Origin: Himantopus leucocephalus
Lineage: Eukaryota; Chordata; Aves; Charadriiformes; Recurvirostridae
Length of the DNA stretch: 64,000 bases
Assembly (NCBI GenBank): GCA_003993805.1
Contig: RSEF01000001.1
Location: 74,291,396 to 74,355,395, forward strand
Direction of reading: 5' to 3'
How positions within the stretch are numbered: position 1 is the stretch's first letter; each line of letters opens with the position of its first letter. A program made the position numbers and the translations under genes. The notes below the pieces were generated by a model. That model ran no database searches. It saw only the letters and a program-made list of their open reading frames with translations, and was not told the DNA's origin. Positions 22,499 through 35,538 of the stretch are shown in pieces.

Positions 22499-24715
22499 TA
22501 AATTCGGTCTAGTCAAATACCAGTTGCTGGGTTCAGTACAGAGGCAGCAAAGTGATACAGCATCAGCATTACACAGAAGGTGACACTGAATAATTCAGTG
22601 ATCCCCAAGGACTCATGGGTATCTGTTACTCTTCCTAAACTTTTGAAATGTATTGCTGTACACTGGTAAACCTGAGTCAACTTTGGTGCTGATATAGCAG
22701 TTATTCTATCAATCTATTACACTGGGGGTAAAGTCAGACTTAGTCAATTCTTTAGTTTAATCAAGTGACCTGTGTAACATCTTTGTTCAAACAGCCCTGT
22801 GGGGTCAGCATATTGATGTGAAAAAGTGTAAGTTTAAGAGATTCCAAACCCAAGGGTACTCATAAGGACCTTGCCATGTGATAATGATAAGTATGTTTCT
22901 CTTAGTACTGGCTTTTTACTTTTTTTGTAAGGAAGCTGTATTTTCCCTGAAGTGACTTCTCTGCTTTTGCTTAGCTTCCTGCCAGAGAATAGCACACATT
23001 CTAAAATCTCTCCCATATACCTGCATCGTTTATTATTTTCCTCTCTATAAATAATCTAGCGTGACTTGAAAAGACAATAAATTGCAGAGTTAAATAGACA
23101 GCAAAGGCAGTGTATCATTCGGATCCGGTTATGTTCTGACATCAAAAGTTTCTTTTACTGAATTGATTCACCCAGCTTCAGTGAAATCCCAAAGATGTAA
23201 ATGGTTGGTCAGTAGGATTATGCAAGGCTTAAACAGATTTATGTCCCTTGAAAAGGCTGTGGAACTGTACTAATACTACTGCAGCTGCATGACAAGCTGG
23301 ATGGGCACTGAACCACCTGAAGGATCTTCCTGTTTTGTCATTCCCTGTAATGGTTACTTTGACAGAACGCAACTATGGAACAGCACCTGAAGGTGTTGTT
23401 ATGTCCAGCTCTTGGCCTTAGCATTGCGTGACCTTCTGCAGGATCTTTCAAGTGAATAACCACGAGCACCAGAGGGATTCATATGTGCGGCTCCATGAGC
23501 ATAATAATTTATATAATGAGGAAAAGAAACCTCTGCTTCACTCTTCTACACTAAAGCCACCCAAAGAAATGCATGGATAGGTTAACCTTTTGAGAACAGA
23601 TTAGAAAAAGATTGATTCTCAGTATATGCTGGAACAGCGTGAGCACTAGCTGGCTTTGGCAGGTAAATTTCCAACTCTTCCCAGGGCTTACCTGTAACAA
23701 CCTCAATTACGTGCCCTAGCAACCATCATTTAATTTCTTGTAGTGTAGTTCAGATCATTGTATTCAGCTAGAGAAAACTTGCATCTCAACCAATAGTTAT
23801 ATATAATCAATAAATACATAGCAGATAACTGACTGTAGAACTGATTGTTCTTCCTCTGTTTCCAAGATCAAGAAAGGGAAAAGTTTTATGTGGAAAATCT
23901 TGGTTCTCCATGCAACAGTCTCATAAAACCCAACATCTCCCATTTTGTTAATCGGTGTGTTATAAGTACGAAGCGTTTGTTCAAGATATCTTGCTACAGA
24001 GTTTGGAATTTGCTCTAAGACCACACACTCGGTGGGTTTTACAGCACTGGGATTATAGAATCCAGTGAGTATAGATACTGTTGTGATAGCCAATGCTTTG
24101 ACACTGAAGGCTTAACTAGAGAACGTCCAAAGCTGAGCATGGAAGTCTCTGCAGCCTGAGGTGAAGAGCCAAGCTTTTCAGCAGAAAGCTGTAACTGATC
24201 CAGATCTTGTGTGGCTCAGATCCAGAGGAGAGTATGTAATATGCACTGATTACTTGGTTACATTCAGTTTATTTTGTTCTGATCTGGAAGGATGGTGCTA
24301 ACTGTTTCAAAATTGTCTGGGAAAGAAAAGTCAAAGGGAAAAAAGTATCTATAGCATGTTGAGAGAAATTGTTTTAACTAATCCAACAATATTTTAAATG
24401 TTTTGTAACATAAAATACCAGGACAATCAAATCCAAAATAAAGAGCTATTTCAAAGTGAAAAGATTAAATGTTTCATTCCGAAACATCTAGGTGGAAAAC
24501 TCACAAACTTTCATTCAATCAACACAGTTTTGAAAAGATTTATTAGAACTGTCTTTTTTCCAATGGAAAATAATTCCATATTAAGATTTTTTTCTGACTA
24601 AAACTTATGGCTAAGCTGTTATATTGCTCCATATTCAATATTTCATCAGCAGCTCTTCCAGAACACTGAGCTGCCTGGGGAATAAAAAAAAAAAAGAAAC
24701 CAAACCAAAACTTTC
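22499..24715. other. Non-coding sequence, no gene seen
   Basis: AT-rich unique sequence. A 98-codon minus-strand frame at 23797-24093 matches nothing recognised. No splice-flanked exon is evident. Confidence 0.6.
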
Positions 24716-24739
24716 CTGTGACATATGCATATGTCACAG
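24716..24739. other. 24-bp perfect palindrome
   Basis: The left half CTGTGACATATG is followed directly by its exact reverse complement with no spacer; bases 24715 and 24740 break the symmetry. The centre is ATATGCATAT, and each arm carries TGACA, the core recognised by TALE homeodomain factors such as MEIS. A paired binding site is one possible reading; a chance origin is unlikely but not excluded. Confidence 0.95.
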
Positions 24740-27689
24740 TTGTCAAACTGGTGGTAGCAACACCAAAATACACATTTGGAAAGACAGGACATTTTTTGTT
24801 TCAAGGGTATTCTTCTTTCCAAAGAAGACTATAAAATCATTCCAGACCAGGTTTTTAAACCTGGAGAGAGGAAGAAATAACTTCCCAGTATGACTTGCTT
24901 TGTAATGAACCCAGATTGTGCATATGTGTAGCCCCACTTGATAATGTTTAATGTTCAGTGATTTGCAGATCATAATCAAAAAAGAAAATGGAGCATCGCT
25001 TTCTGAATAGCAGCTACCCAGGAGAACATTCATTAAGTTTAGATCATGACTCAACAATGTGGTTCAGAAAACATAGTTCAGCAGTTGGAAACAGTTTAAT
25101 TTTTTTCTGGTTTTCATCTTGGCAAATATAACCATAGGGAAAAAAGATATTTGCCAATTGCATAGAGACATTGAATACATGCCACTGGTGAATAATAGCA
25201 TATGTACAGGACACTGATTCCAAAAAAAAATTTAATCGGTGCTCAGCTATCAAACTCTACTCTGGCAAAAGCTCAAGTGGTTAGTATCTTAAATTTTGCG
25301 GTCAAATGATGTCAGCCTCTGTGGACCAGCTGGGTCTACAGGATGAAGAATTAAGAGCTTGCTATCAAAAATACCCTGTCCCTGTGAAGAGTCAGGTCAC
25401 TGGAATGTTAGCAAAATCACTGCAGTGGGTCTGGGATTTTCCAGCTAAGGTAAAAGATGGGTACTACTGCAAACAGATCATAAGTTCTTTTAAAATTGCA
25501 TTTAATCCCTTGGAGTAGATCTAGAAATGGAGAGGAAAACAGAGAAAGCACTTCTTACATCAGCTATATATTTGACAGTTAAATGAACAAGCAGCGCTAT
25601 TAGGACTACCCAGTGTTTCTGGACAGCTTGCAAGCCTGTATTCTCTGGAATATACCCTTGAACTGGCTGAGAAATCACTGCATTGTGGAAATGACATCTC
25701 CATATGAAAGAAATCATTGCAGTTACCTGGAAAATGCACAGAAAGGACCTTCCTGGCAATTCTTTCCCTTTGGGAATCCAGGATCCCATAAAAAGAAAGA
25801 CCATAGTGAAATCTAATAGTAGTGTCCTATACAAATGGTTTTCATTCCAGTAACTTTTTTTCATTTCAAAGACACACACCCCCCAAATAATTTCTGCTAC
25901 TGCGGCACGGGGCTATGCAATGTGTGTGCCTTGCAGATGTGTTTGAAAATCCCTGAGTAATAAAGTAGATGCTGCCCCACCACCATTTTTCCCCCATCAC
26001 TCCTACATACCACAATCATCTTTAGAACGGGTTTTCAGTCAACGTGCTATTGCGTCTTGACACTGAGGAAACAGAGAGAGTAGACCATTCCAGTGCGTAT
26101 GTATACAATGTATTGAGGATGCCCCAGCTGAAATGATTTAACTATCTACCTTCAGAATCCCTTCATCAAAGTCAATAGGAAAAGGGTCACGTGGCTCCCC
26201 ACGGAACCCCTCATGATGGGGACATGGCTGCATGTGCCTCATTTGCCTAATGCCTGCCTCCGGGCCTGCCCCTACTGGTGCTGTGCTCCTGCGCACATGC
26301 CGCATTTTGTCACTGCCTCCAGCGTTATCATTCATCTCCTCTTACTCACATCTCTGCACCTTTTCCATGCTGCTATGTATTCTTGAAAGCTTTGATTGGG
26401 TACAGCAAGTGATCTTGTGTGCTTTTGATGCTTTTTTTTTTTTTTTTTTTNAATTCTGCAGCTACAAAGGGATTACCAAGTCTTAGTAGCATAAAGAAGT
26501 GAACAAAGTGAAAGTTTGGGGAAAAAAAAAGTCAAGGCTATTGATGCAACTGAAAGTTGGCATCAAATTTCATAATTCAAAACTGCTATCAAATCCAGTT
26601 CAGTCTTAAAGGAATCAGGAAAATAAAAGATTTCTACAGAGTACTGAAGTCAAAGTTAACCACATCTTTCGTAGTAACACATGATCAGAAGAAATGGTGT
26701 CTGAATAAAGTTAAGATGAGCTATTATCCCATGACCCCAGCAATTCAGAAGCACTATCAAACTCCATCGAACTCCACTTTTAAGAGACCAGACTAATGTC
26801 CAGCAGATGTGGTGGATGGAACCTTGTAAATTATCTTCTTTCTGCCATAAGTTTAGCTTTATTGGGATTGATAAAGAAGTAGGACTCATTGAAATCTACT
26901 TTGGAATTCAAAACGGAAGTAATTTTTTTTCTTTATTAAAAGATGGATAAACTATTTTCTTCTCATCTCCGTTCACAATAAATAGAGAGTGTCACAGGAT
27001 CTTTGGGAAAACCTGCATGAGCTGAAAAGCAGGGTACCTATTAGGTACTCCAGTGAAAGACTAAGACAAGATTTCAAATGAGTTCAGGAAGACTTTATAA
27101 GTGCCAGCTTCACATGTCTCTGGAGTACTTCTTCCTTTCTCTCCTATAAAAGTCATAGGAGGGAATGGACTATTTCAAGCTAAAGCTGCTGCAGTGACAA
27201 CAAATAGAGTCAAAAGGTGAATCTGCTTTGTACCCACGGGAGATGAGTCCCCCTGTCATAGAGTGGAGGCTGATGTTGAAGAGTTCCAGATGTCCTCCAG
27301 GTTATAGGTTGAGGTATTGAATGTAAATCATGCCTTTCTTTCCAGCCTCTGTGGGTTTGGCTGGAGATGCATACGTCCTTGCTATTTCACACTTCAGATA
27401 TTTAGAAATGCTTCTCGCACTGAGAGAAGTTTTAAATCAGCAATTTAAGAACCTAAAAGAAGAAAGGCTAATACCCATGTTGTTCTTAATTAGCAAGCCA
27501 CAGTTATTGTGTATAACTAAATCAGAGCCTGGAGTGTAAATTTTGCAGGAGTTATAAAGTGATGATTAATGTCTAAATGAAGATTCCTCCCCTGTTCTTT
27601 AAACTCAGGGGCTGTTCTCCCTGTTAAGAGAGGAAAAGACTTTGCTAAATTATTTTCTGAATCTTACTGGCAAATATGCTGGCTGGTAA
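24740..27689. other. Non-coding sequence, no gene seen, with a single N at 26451
   Basis: Mixed AT-rich sequence. A T-run of about 19 bases ends at an N (26451), consistent with a read failing in a homopolymer. A 125-codon minus-strand frame at 25502-25879 and a 70-codon frame at 25306-25518 match nothing recognised. Confidence 0.6.
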
Positions 27690-27860
27690 AAACAAAAGTT
27701 GTTGTGTTATTAACGCATCAAAATTAATTATGCCAGTATAACTGGTTATCTTTGGCACAAGTACAGAGCTTGAGGGACCAGACATGGCGCTGCCCTATTT
27801 GTTACCATGGCAGGCAATTATGAAAGAAGTACAGATCTTGACTTGCATAATTCGAAAGCA
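27690..27860. promoter_or_regulatory. Candidate regulatory block with an RFX X-box-like site
   Basis: GTTACCATGGCAGG at 27801-27814 matches 12 of 14 positions of the palindromic RFX X-box (GTTRCCATGGYAAC). It is preceded by AATTAATTATGCC at about 27722 and followed by GCAATTATGAAAG and GCATAATTCG. The block is unique and of a composition often seen in conserved non-coding elements. There is no direct evidence of activity. Confidence 0.25.
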
Positions 27861-29730
27861 GTTCTGAGCAGATTGTAAATTTCCGGGTTAAGAGTAAAAG
27901 AAATAATGCTTTCTCAAAAGCTATCATTTAGGACCCAGAAGAAATCTGACCCACTTGCAGGGGGAAAAAAGTACAGTTTGAAGAACTACGATCAATGTTG
28001 TGCTGACTAATGAGTTTTCACAAACCACTCTGGAAAATTCACTTGATGTGCACTTAATGCGGTACAAGGTGGGAAGAGCAACCTAGGTGTGGCACCAGTT
28101 TGATATTTTTCGCTTGGACTTCTCTGGCCTTGTCTTCTATAGTCAGGGCTGAATATGCAAGCAGCTTCTCTGAGACTGCAATAAACCATTCAGTCTGGAT
28201 AAGATGGTATAACTACTTGCTGCTTTAGATAGCTGCTTTACTTGAAATTGGGGCTTGGTCAAACTACGCAGTTAGCTTAGGAACTGTGATTGCTTCTAAG
28301 TACTGCTTCGAACCTGTGCAAGGTAAACAAATAACATCTGGGATATAGTGGTAGCTTTTCTACTTCCCAAGAATGAAAAGCACTTATTTTGATAATCCCA
28401 TGGATGCAAGGCTGCAGAAGCTTCATCAGCAAATGGCAGGCAACAGTGAGCATCTTTGATACATAAGAATATCAGCACAATACTCAGTAAGGTTTTGCAT
28501 CTCCTGACTACAAAGAAACTTTTTCAAAATTGTCTGCAGACCTGAATGCTGCCCAGTAGTTGAAGCACATTTAAAGCGTGTGGCAAGCAGTGTGCTCTTT
28601 GCATGTGCCAGATGTAAGCAAGCTGTGATTTATGTGTGCAAATGCCTCTGTGCATACGTGCATATTAGCTCCACCGGAATTTAACATGGGTGCTTTTGAA
28701 AACTTGAATTCTGAGTTGCACTTCCCACATTGTTTGTTCTTTCGTATTAGAACAGGCTCTGCTTCTGAAAAGATACAGCGTGGAACTTTACAAGAAGCTG
28801 AGGAGATAAAAGCTTTAGTTCAGTAACAAATGGAGGTGAGTGCTAGTGAGTCATCTGCTAAGTTTTGAGGGCAGATGGCTGGACGAGAAATTCCAAACCA
28901 TTCTTTTAACACCGCAAAAATCTCTCTAATCTCTGACCATAACTATGGGGTTGTTCAAAACCAAAATCTGGAAAGACGAGAACAGTTCACTTTCTCAGAA
29001 CTTAGCTTCCAAATACAGCTGCTAAGACCAATTTGTAAACTTTTAAGCTGTGACCAATGATAGAAATTACACTTCTGTCATCTCTGTGCAGAAACCGAGT
29101 GCTGAAAGGAACAAATGCACATGTATTTGTGGGAAGATGAAGACACTCCAATGGGGGTGGTGTTGAAGCTTCTTTAATGATTCTGACAAGGTACACTCTG
29201 GGTCCAGGGCAAGCAAAACTGGACAGAGAAAATGGACTTGAATTCTGCAGTGACTCATGACACTTGGTATGCTTCTGTATGTTTTAGCCTAGTGATAGAT
29301 GCTGTTTCAAGCCACAGGGAAGACATGTGGGTATATCTGACAGTGAGTAAAGTGTTATGCAGCTCCTAGTGGCTGTGATGCCTTGCCATCACGGTCTGTT
29401 CAACCCATAAAAGCTATTCCAGTTATGTGTCATCAGTTCTGATTGCCCGTCTTCATTCTTTTGTGGTTTTGTATGGTACGGCTCTAAGAAGCCAGAATTA
29501 TTCTCTCTTCTGCATTTGTAGCCAAATGCAACTTCTGAATTACACCAATTATTCTGCTAACCCCTTTCTGACTTGACCAAATTATCTCAGAAAGTAGCTA
29601 TAGTCATCTATATGAAAAAGTGAAGCTACCAGCAAGAGAGTATCTTCTGCATAAACCTGGGGGTTATGCCTTGTAGCTATGGTGATCTAGGAGTCCAGAG
29701 CAAATGCTCCTGCTATGAGTCTTGTGTTCT
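27861..29730. other. Non-coding sequence, no gene seen
   Basis: Unique sequence; all open frames are under 65 codons with no recognisable domain. Confidence 0.6.
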
Positions 29731-29766
29731 CTTGCACTCGCTTTCATCTTGCACTCTCGCTTTCAT
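29731..29766 (+). repeat. 17/19-bp tandem direct repeat
   Basis: CTTGCACTCGCTTTCAT (29731-29747) is followed at once by CTTGCACTCTCGCTTTCAT (29748-29766), identical except for a TC insertion. It lies 18 bp before the inverted repeat at 29784. Confidence 0.85.
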
Positions 29767-29783
29767 AAGACCCTGTTCTGAGC

Positions 29784-29877
29784 CAATTCAGCTCATTAAG
29801 CCAAGCTAAGTTTAAAAAAAAAAAAAAAAAAGAAAAGAAAAATAGACCATTTTGTCCAACTTTAATGAGCTGAATTG
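29784..29877. repeat. 16-bp perfect inverted repeat around a poly(A) run
   Basis: CAATTCAGCTCATTAA (29784-29799) and its exact reverse complement (29862-29877) flank a 62-bp spacer holding an A19-type run with interspersed Gs. The structure could fold as a cruciform or hairpin. A MITE would normally carry target-site duplications outside the arms and I see none, so I do not call a transposon. Confidence 0.85.
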
Positions 29878-30530
29878 TTTGTGAGAAGGGTTTGTCAAAT
29901 GCCAGCACGAGGGCAAGGTGGGAAGTGTCTCTGGGAGCAGGAGATAAGGAGGGAGCAAAGGGTCATAGGCTGAAGAGGAGCAGGACCTCCCCCTTTTGGG
30001 AGCAGCAGGCTATTAGATCATCCTGATATCTAATCTTTCTCGTTGTTAGTCATTGCCTTAGACTGGGGGTGTCATGACAAAACCTTCGTTGCTGTTGTTG
30101 TTACCCTTATGACACAGAGGAAACATGACTTGTTTCGCATAATTTCCTTCATGTAAACAGTGAGTAGGAATTTAGTGTCTCTGTGTGTTCGGGGCACAGA
30201 CAATGACTTCTCAACAGCTTTTGCTGTCTGATGAGAGTGCTGGGCTGGGAAATAAGGGTGATGTTGACTCTGGAAATGACTACAAAGAGCAAGATGTAAT
30301 CCTCATGTAAAATGTACACTGAGAGACCCTGAGGACACGAAACAATATGTGTTGTCCTCTTAAGGTCACTAAGGTAAGGTCAGGACAGCAACATTTCATG
30401 ATATACTTGTGCCAAAAAGTCATAAGCAATCCAATTAAGCCATAAAGTCTGTTAATGATGCAGTAGAAGCTGTATTTCCACTGGAAGTTTTGCCAGTATA
30501 AAACCATCAGCAACATCTTCACAGTATGGT
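29878..30530. other. Non-coding sequence, no gene seen
   Basis: Mixed unique sequence between the inverted repeat and the CR1 copy. Confidence 0.6.
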
Positions 30531-31171
30531 ATACTGAGCCAGCAATGTGCCCTGGTGGCCAAGAAGGCCAATGGCGTCCTGGCATGCATCAAGAAGAGTG
30601 TGGCCAGCGGGTTGAGGGAGGTCATCCTCCCCCTCTACTCTGCCCTGGTGAGGCCGCATCTGGAGTATTGTGTCCAGTTCTGGGCTCCGCGGTTCAAGAA
30701 GAATAGGGAACTGCTGGAGAGGGTCCAGCAAAGGGCTACAAAGATGATTCGGGGACTGGAGTTTCTTTCTTAGGAGGAAAGGCTGTGGCACTTGGGTCTT
30801 TTCAGTCTAGAGGAAAGACGACTGAGGGAGGATCTTATCAATACATATAAATACTTAAAGGGAGGGTGCCAGGTAGATGAGAACAGTCTTTTTTCAGAGG
30901 TGCCCAGTGATAGAACAAGAGGTAACGGGCACAAACTTGAGCATCGGAAGTTCCATCTAAACATGAGGAGGGACTTCTTTACTTTGAGGGTGGCAGAGCA
31001 CTGGAACAGGCTGCCCAGAGAGGTTGTGGAGTCTCCCACTCTGGAGATACGCGAAACCTGCCTGGACGCTGTCCTGTGCGACCTGCTGTAGGTGACCCTG
31101 CTCTGGCAGGGGGGTTGGACTAGATGGTCTCCAGAGGTCCCTTCCAACCCTGACCAATCTGTGATTCTGTG
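30531..31171 (+). mobile_element. CR1 LINE, 5'-truncated copy with ORF2 C-terminus and 3' end
   Basis: About 640 bp of a non-LTR retrotransposon. It begins inside ORF2 and ends with the avian CR1 terminus: GGGGGGTTGGACTAGATGG, TCCCTTCCAACCC, then GTGATTCTGTGA. CR1 spreads by target-primed reverse transcription using the ORF2 endonuclease and reverse transcriptase, and most copies are 5' truncated in this way. Both enzyme domains are missing, so the copy cannot move by itself. This is the largest and one of the least decayed repeats in the window. Confidence 0.95.
30534..31091 (+). pseudogene. CR1 ORF2 C-terminal remnant (reverse transcriptase protein tail), one stop
   Basis: A single frame of about 185 codons encodes the conserved tail of CR1 ORF2p, downstream of the catalytic YxDD region. 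Landmarks are [66 protein letters not shown] and [20 protein letters not shown]. One in-frame TAG at 30771-30773 interrupts it, and the frame then continues without a frameshift to a TAG at 31089-31091, near the usual ORF2 end. Codons upstream of 30555 also fit the family, so the true start lies outside this truncated copy. There is no reason to think it is expressed as host protein. Confidence 0.93.
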
Positions 31172-34100
31172 ACGTATAGACTGAGATTCATGTGTGTCAC
31201 AAAGTGATGCAGCGTTTTGTTGAAAGGCAGCTGCACTGCGGAATGTTTCCCCAGCAGAGAAAGGCTAACAGTGCAAAGTGTGGGTCTGGATCCAAAACTT
31301 TTAGCAGTTCACAAGTGGCCTACACTGATCTCTTACTTCTTGTCTCTAAATTTTTATATACTTACATATGGATATATATATTTTTTAAGTCCCAGACTAG
31401 TCTCAGAAAACATACAAGAGCGTGCCAAGCAGGAATTGCAAGCATAGTATATAGAATTTCACATTAGAGTCAAGTAGCTGTGCATGAACTCACCTAGTAC
31501 TTTGTGTATTTGCACAATGTAAGCTTTGGTTACCTGATTTGTGTACAGGTGCTCAAATTGTGTATGTGGAATGTCAGCAGTTGATTTTCTGAAAACATTA
31601 AAAAATAGGTTACTATGTCTATGCAAGTTGACTCCAAAGAATGCTCCCAAGCTTGCCTATACATGTTAACTCTTTTCTTTCTGTACCCTCTAACACTCTG
31701 TACACAATAACCTATCTTCTAAATGAGTGAATCAGTGGCAACATCTACAGAGCATCAATTTCATTTACCCCTCCTCAAGGACCTCGTTCGCCATTTGCAG
31801 AAGCCTTTTGTGACCCTTAGATGAAAGACACTTCATCTGTGTAAAATATTGTTATTATTGTTGTTAGTCTAGTGGTTTCAGTGGGTTTTATTGGAACCTG
31901 ATGTCCTGCCAAAAGTAACACCCTGGGAATCTTTCAACAACTGTTCCTGGGTGTTCTGTAGATACTGCTGTTTTCTCATACACTGTCCCTGGGAATTACA
32001 TTCTCAGATTAGAAAAAATGTCAGTCCTCTTCCCTCTGTGAAAAGAACTGCTGTTCAGGCTCTATATTAAAAGATTAGGCTAGTACGTTTTTCTGGTGAC
32101 TTATTATTCAGGTTGTGGTTTGTTTTCTCATTAACCCCTTTGCAAAACAGGTTCAAAATGTTAAATAAGATTGATGTGAATGATCTCGTAGCATTATGCA
32201 AACACTTTGCATAGCTGAGAATGGCCAGTTAAAGGAAGACTGCTGGAAAATTGGACCCAGACATTCAGTCAGCAACTTTCAACCCTGCAGAGACAAAGAA
32301 CCTTTAAGAGCTAACTTTATAATGAGGAGCTATAGTACAGCATGGCAGAAATTAAAGGGAGGCCCAAATCCCCTTAGTGACAATTGTGTTTTTCAGAGAT
32401 CTCCTGGGTAGATGTTGCTTTGAGAGACCTTTGGGAAGGAGTGCAGCAAATGAGGCCTTCCTAGGAGACTGTATTGGGGAAGCAAATGCCTCTGGGCCAG
32501 AATAGGAATGGGAGGAGATTAAAGCAGAATAACCATTTCTCTGACGACTGAATGCCCAAATTCTGCAAATATAGTCTTCTTCTGAAAAGCATTCATATTC
32601 AGCTACTGAACATGTAAGTGTCTGGACTGGGAAACAAATTTTTGCAGGAACTGAAGTTTCTTATGATTCCTTTGTCACTGTATCTGGTGTTTATCCTGTA
32701 GTTTTTCACTTCAAGATGGCCAAGAGACAAAAGAAGTGGGAACCACTGATGCAGAACAAACACCCTGGATTTCAAGTGGGGTTCACTCAGTATGCATTTT
32801 TTACTGGAGCTGGATTCTTATAAGGGAGTAGCCAAAAAGCTGTGTCCATGAATGCCGAATGTTTGAGAAGGGATGGAAGAGTTAGGGAGAAAGAGGGGAA
32901 CAAAAAACCTGGACTCTGTGGGGCAGACTAGGCACTGGATGCCCACGTTTGGATTGCCATGGTGGTTGTGATCGTCATTAATTGGCACGGGCACAGAGAA
33001 GCAGCTCATCTTAGCTCCCCGTTTCAGTTGTACAATGAAACATTTACACATACCTGGCACAAAGGGATGGAGGAGTTTATCCCTACAGATTGTTCATTTC
33101 TGATCACACTTTTCCTTTTCTGGTTTCTGCCTGTCCCAGCAGAGCTCACTGTCATTGGAGCAGCTCAGCTTTGTTGTCAACATGTTGTGTAGTAGCCCTG
33201 CAAAGGGGTTTTGTGATGCCTTTCTGTGCGCACACTACAGTCTTTTTCTCTGCAAAAACAAAACCAAATGCCACTCTGCCCCTTTTTGCTTATTCAGTTT
33301 CTCATGTCCTGTTTGGGCACCCTGATACCCTGTTTGATGCTGTTGCTGGCATGACCAGAGAAGGTGGGCAAAAGAAACTCCTTTCCACCTAGTAATATAA
33401 TTATCGTGACCAGTGACTCTTAATCTATATTTATCCCTACCTGACAGGAAGATAAATATTTAGTGAAATCATTACAACTGTTCTACTCAGTTCTTGACCC
33501 TGGCATCAAATATTCTTAGTTTTGTTGGAACTTTTGAAGAGATTTTACTTTGTAATCTACTTTTTGAAGAAATACTGCCTCAAAGGATGCCTCTTTGATC
33601 TTCAAGCTTGAATGCCTTCGCTCAACTACACCTATTACATCTGAATGTAGCTGCAAAGCCTTTCCTATCCTTCCATGCCCTCCCTACGTTAATTTCATAC
33701 ATCCTTCTAACACCTCAGCTCCTGCAGCATTTGAGTGCAGAATGCGAATTTCCCTCAGCTCACAGGTATCAACATGTTAGCGTTGATTGTGTACGTAATA
33801 CAGGTGCCTTGGGCAAAAGGCAGACCAAATGCTGCTTGGTAACAGCTACAATATTCCCACAGTTTTGGGGCCATCAAATATTATCTATAGCACAACGAAG
33901 AGGAGTCACAGAGTCCTACCTGCCCTTCACAATGCACCAGGAGAAAAGAGCCTTCAAAGGATTGTGATCAGTAAAGCACAGCCTTCTCTTAGCCTGTGTA
34001 TTTTGCTGGTTCCCAGACAAGCTTCCCACAAGTGTTGCTCTCATTTCTGCTGAATCAGCCTCACAATTACACCCACTGAGCAGATGATAACAAATGAAGA

Positions 34101-34610
34101 AGCACTTTGTCAGGTGCAGGGTACAAACGTACCGTGTATGGAAATGGCTGATATAGCTGGAGGAGTTATTCAGCTAGATACTGCCCTTTATTTCTCAGAG
34201 AGGTCAAGAATAGTGCTAGAGACAGTGTCTTCTGATTGAAGGATAGCCACCGGGAATGGTATCCTTTCGGACTACTCCAGCCAGATCTGCAACAGTATAT
34301 ACCCACAATGTACTTCATAAACAGATTTATCAAGTCCTTGGACATACATGGTTAATTGTACAGGGCTCATGGTAAAGCTCACTGCTACTTGCTCTTGCAT
34401 AACTCCTTTGAGGTTTAGTTGGCTGAACTTTACTTTTCATAAGCCAGTTGATAATATGTAAAGTGAAAAAATGGGAGCAATATAAAAATTATGTTAGGCA
34501 CACCAGTAACAGACTGGGCTCCTAGCTGAGAAACAAGTTCTCAACAGATAGGAAAAAACAGGGAGGGGAACAAAGAAAGAAAAAAACTGGTTTTGGATCA
34601 GAATAAAGAG
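31172..34610. other. Non-coding sequence, no gene seen
   Basis: Unique sequence. Frames of 70-119 codons at 32.9-34.05 kb on the plus strand match nothing known. Confidence 0.6.
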
Positions 34611-35538
34611 GAATGTATTGTTATCATTTGCAGCCACAGAGCCATCATGCATGTTTTTATTTTTTAGCTATTCTTTTGCTGTTGGCGGCTACGGGGACAC
34701 CTTTCCCTGCAGCTGGCCAAGCATCTGAGTCAGTTGCTCCCACAGGAGACATAATGTCCCTGGATGTACGTCCTGCGAGTGAAGCAGGAGGAAGCGCTTT
34801 AAAACGACCCTGCCCCACCCTGGCTATAAACACCTGAGTTCACCACCATGCTGGCCCTCATCTGAACCCTGAGCCTGCCCCCCTACCTGGGGATCTGTAA
34901 GGGAACTGCCATTTTGCCATGGCCCAAAAAGTGAACACCATAAGACTGGCCTAGTTTGGTAACTCAGGGTGATACCTGGAGGCTCGTGGCTGAAGGTAGC
35001 GCCCAGTGGGTTGGAAATGAATCAGAGGGGCACTCAGCTCAACATCGCTAACCAAAAGCTAACTTAATTAGTAGCCACCAAGACCTGTTGCCATCTGCTC
35101 TTGAGCGGCCTGTCTGAGCCTGGTCCTGAGTTCAAATCTCTGCATAAAGATACAGATCTACAGCGTGCCTGCAATGCTGTCCACATCAGAGATGGCTGTA
35201 GTTACCTCTTTTTTTTCATGGTCTCAGCAGAATAATTGAGCATTAGATCAGCTCAGAGATGAAACACACCTCTTGCTATACTTGCTAGCTCAGGCTAGGA
35301 TGAAGTGGGGAGCTCCATTTTCTCTGGTTTCTGGGGACAGAGACCTCCAGGACTCCCAGTTCTCTGTATCTGTTCCTCTCATTTGGTTTACTAGCATTCA
35401 TAATCTGTCATTTTGTGGACCACACCCCACTGGAGCTGTTTTCTGGGGCTGCACTCCTCGTTTTCTTTCTTTTCTTTTTCCTCTCTTTCATAATTTCTTC
35501 CTATACTTATGTAGTTGGGTTTTGGTGTGCTTGTTTTG

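Noticed and set aside
29784..29877. Inverted repeat as a DNA transposon (MITE)
   Set aside because: No target-site duplication is visible outside the arms and no related copy exists in the window. Reported as an inverted repeat only.
35060..35170. tRNA-like B box GTTCAAATC
   Set aside because: No matching A box or acceptor stem, and no clover-leaf can be drawn. A tRNA-derived SINE is possible but unsupported.
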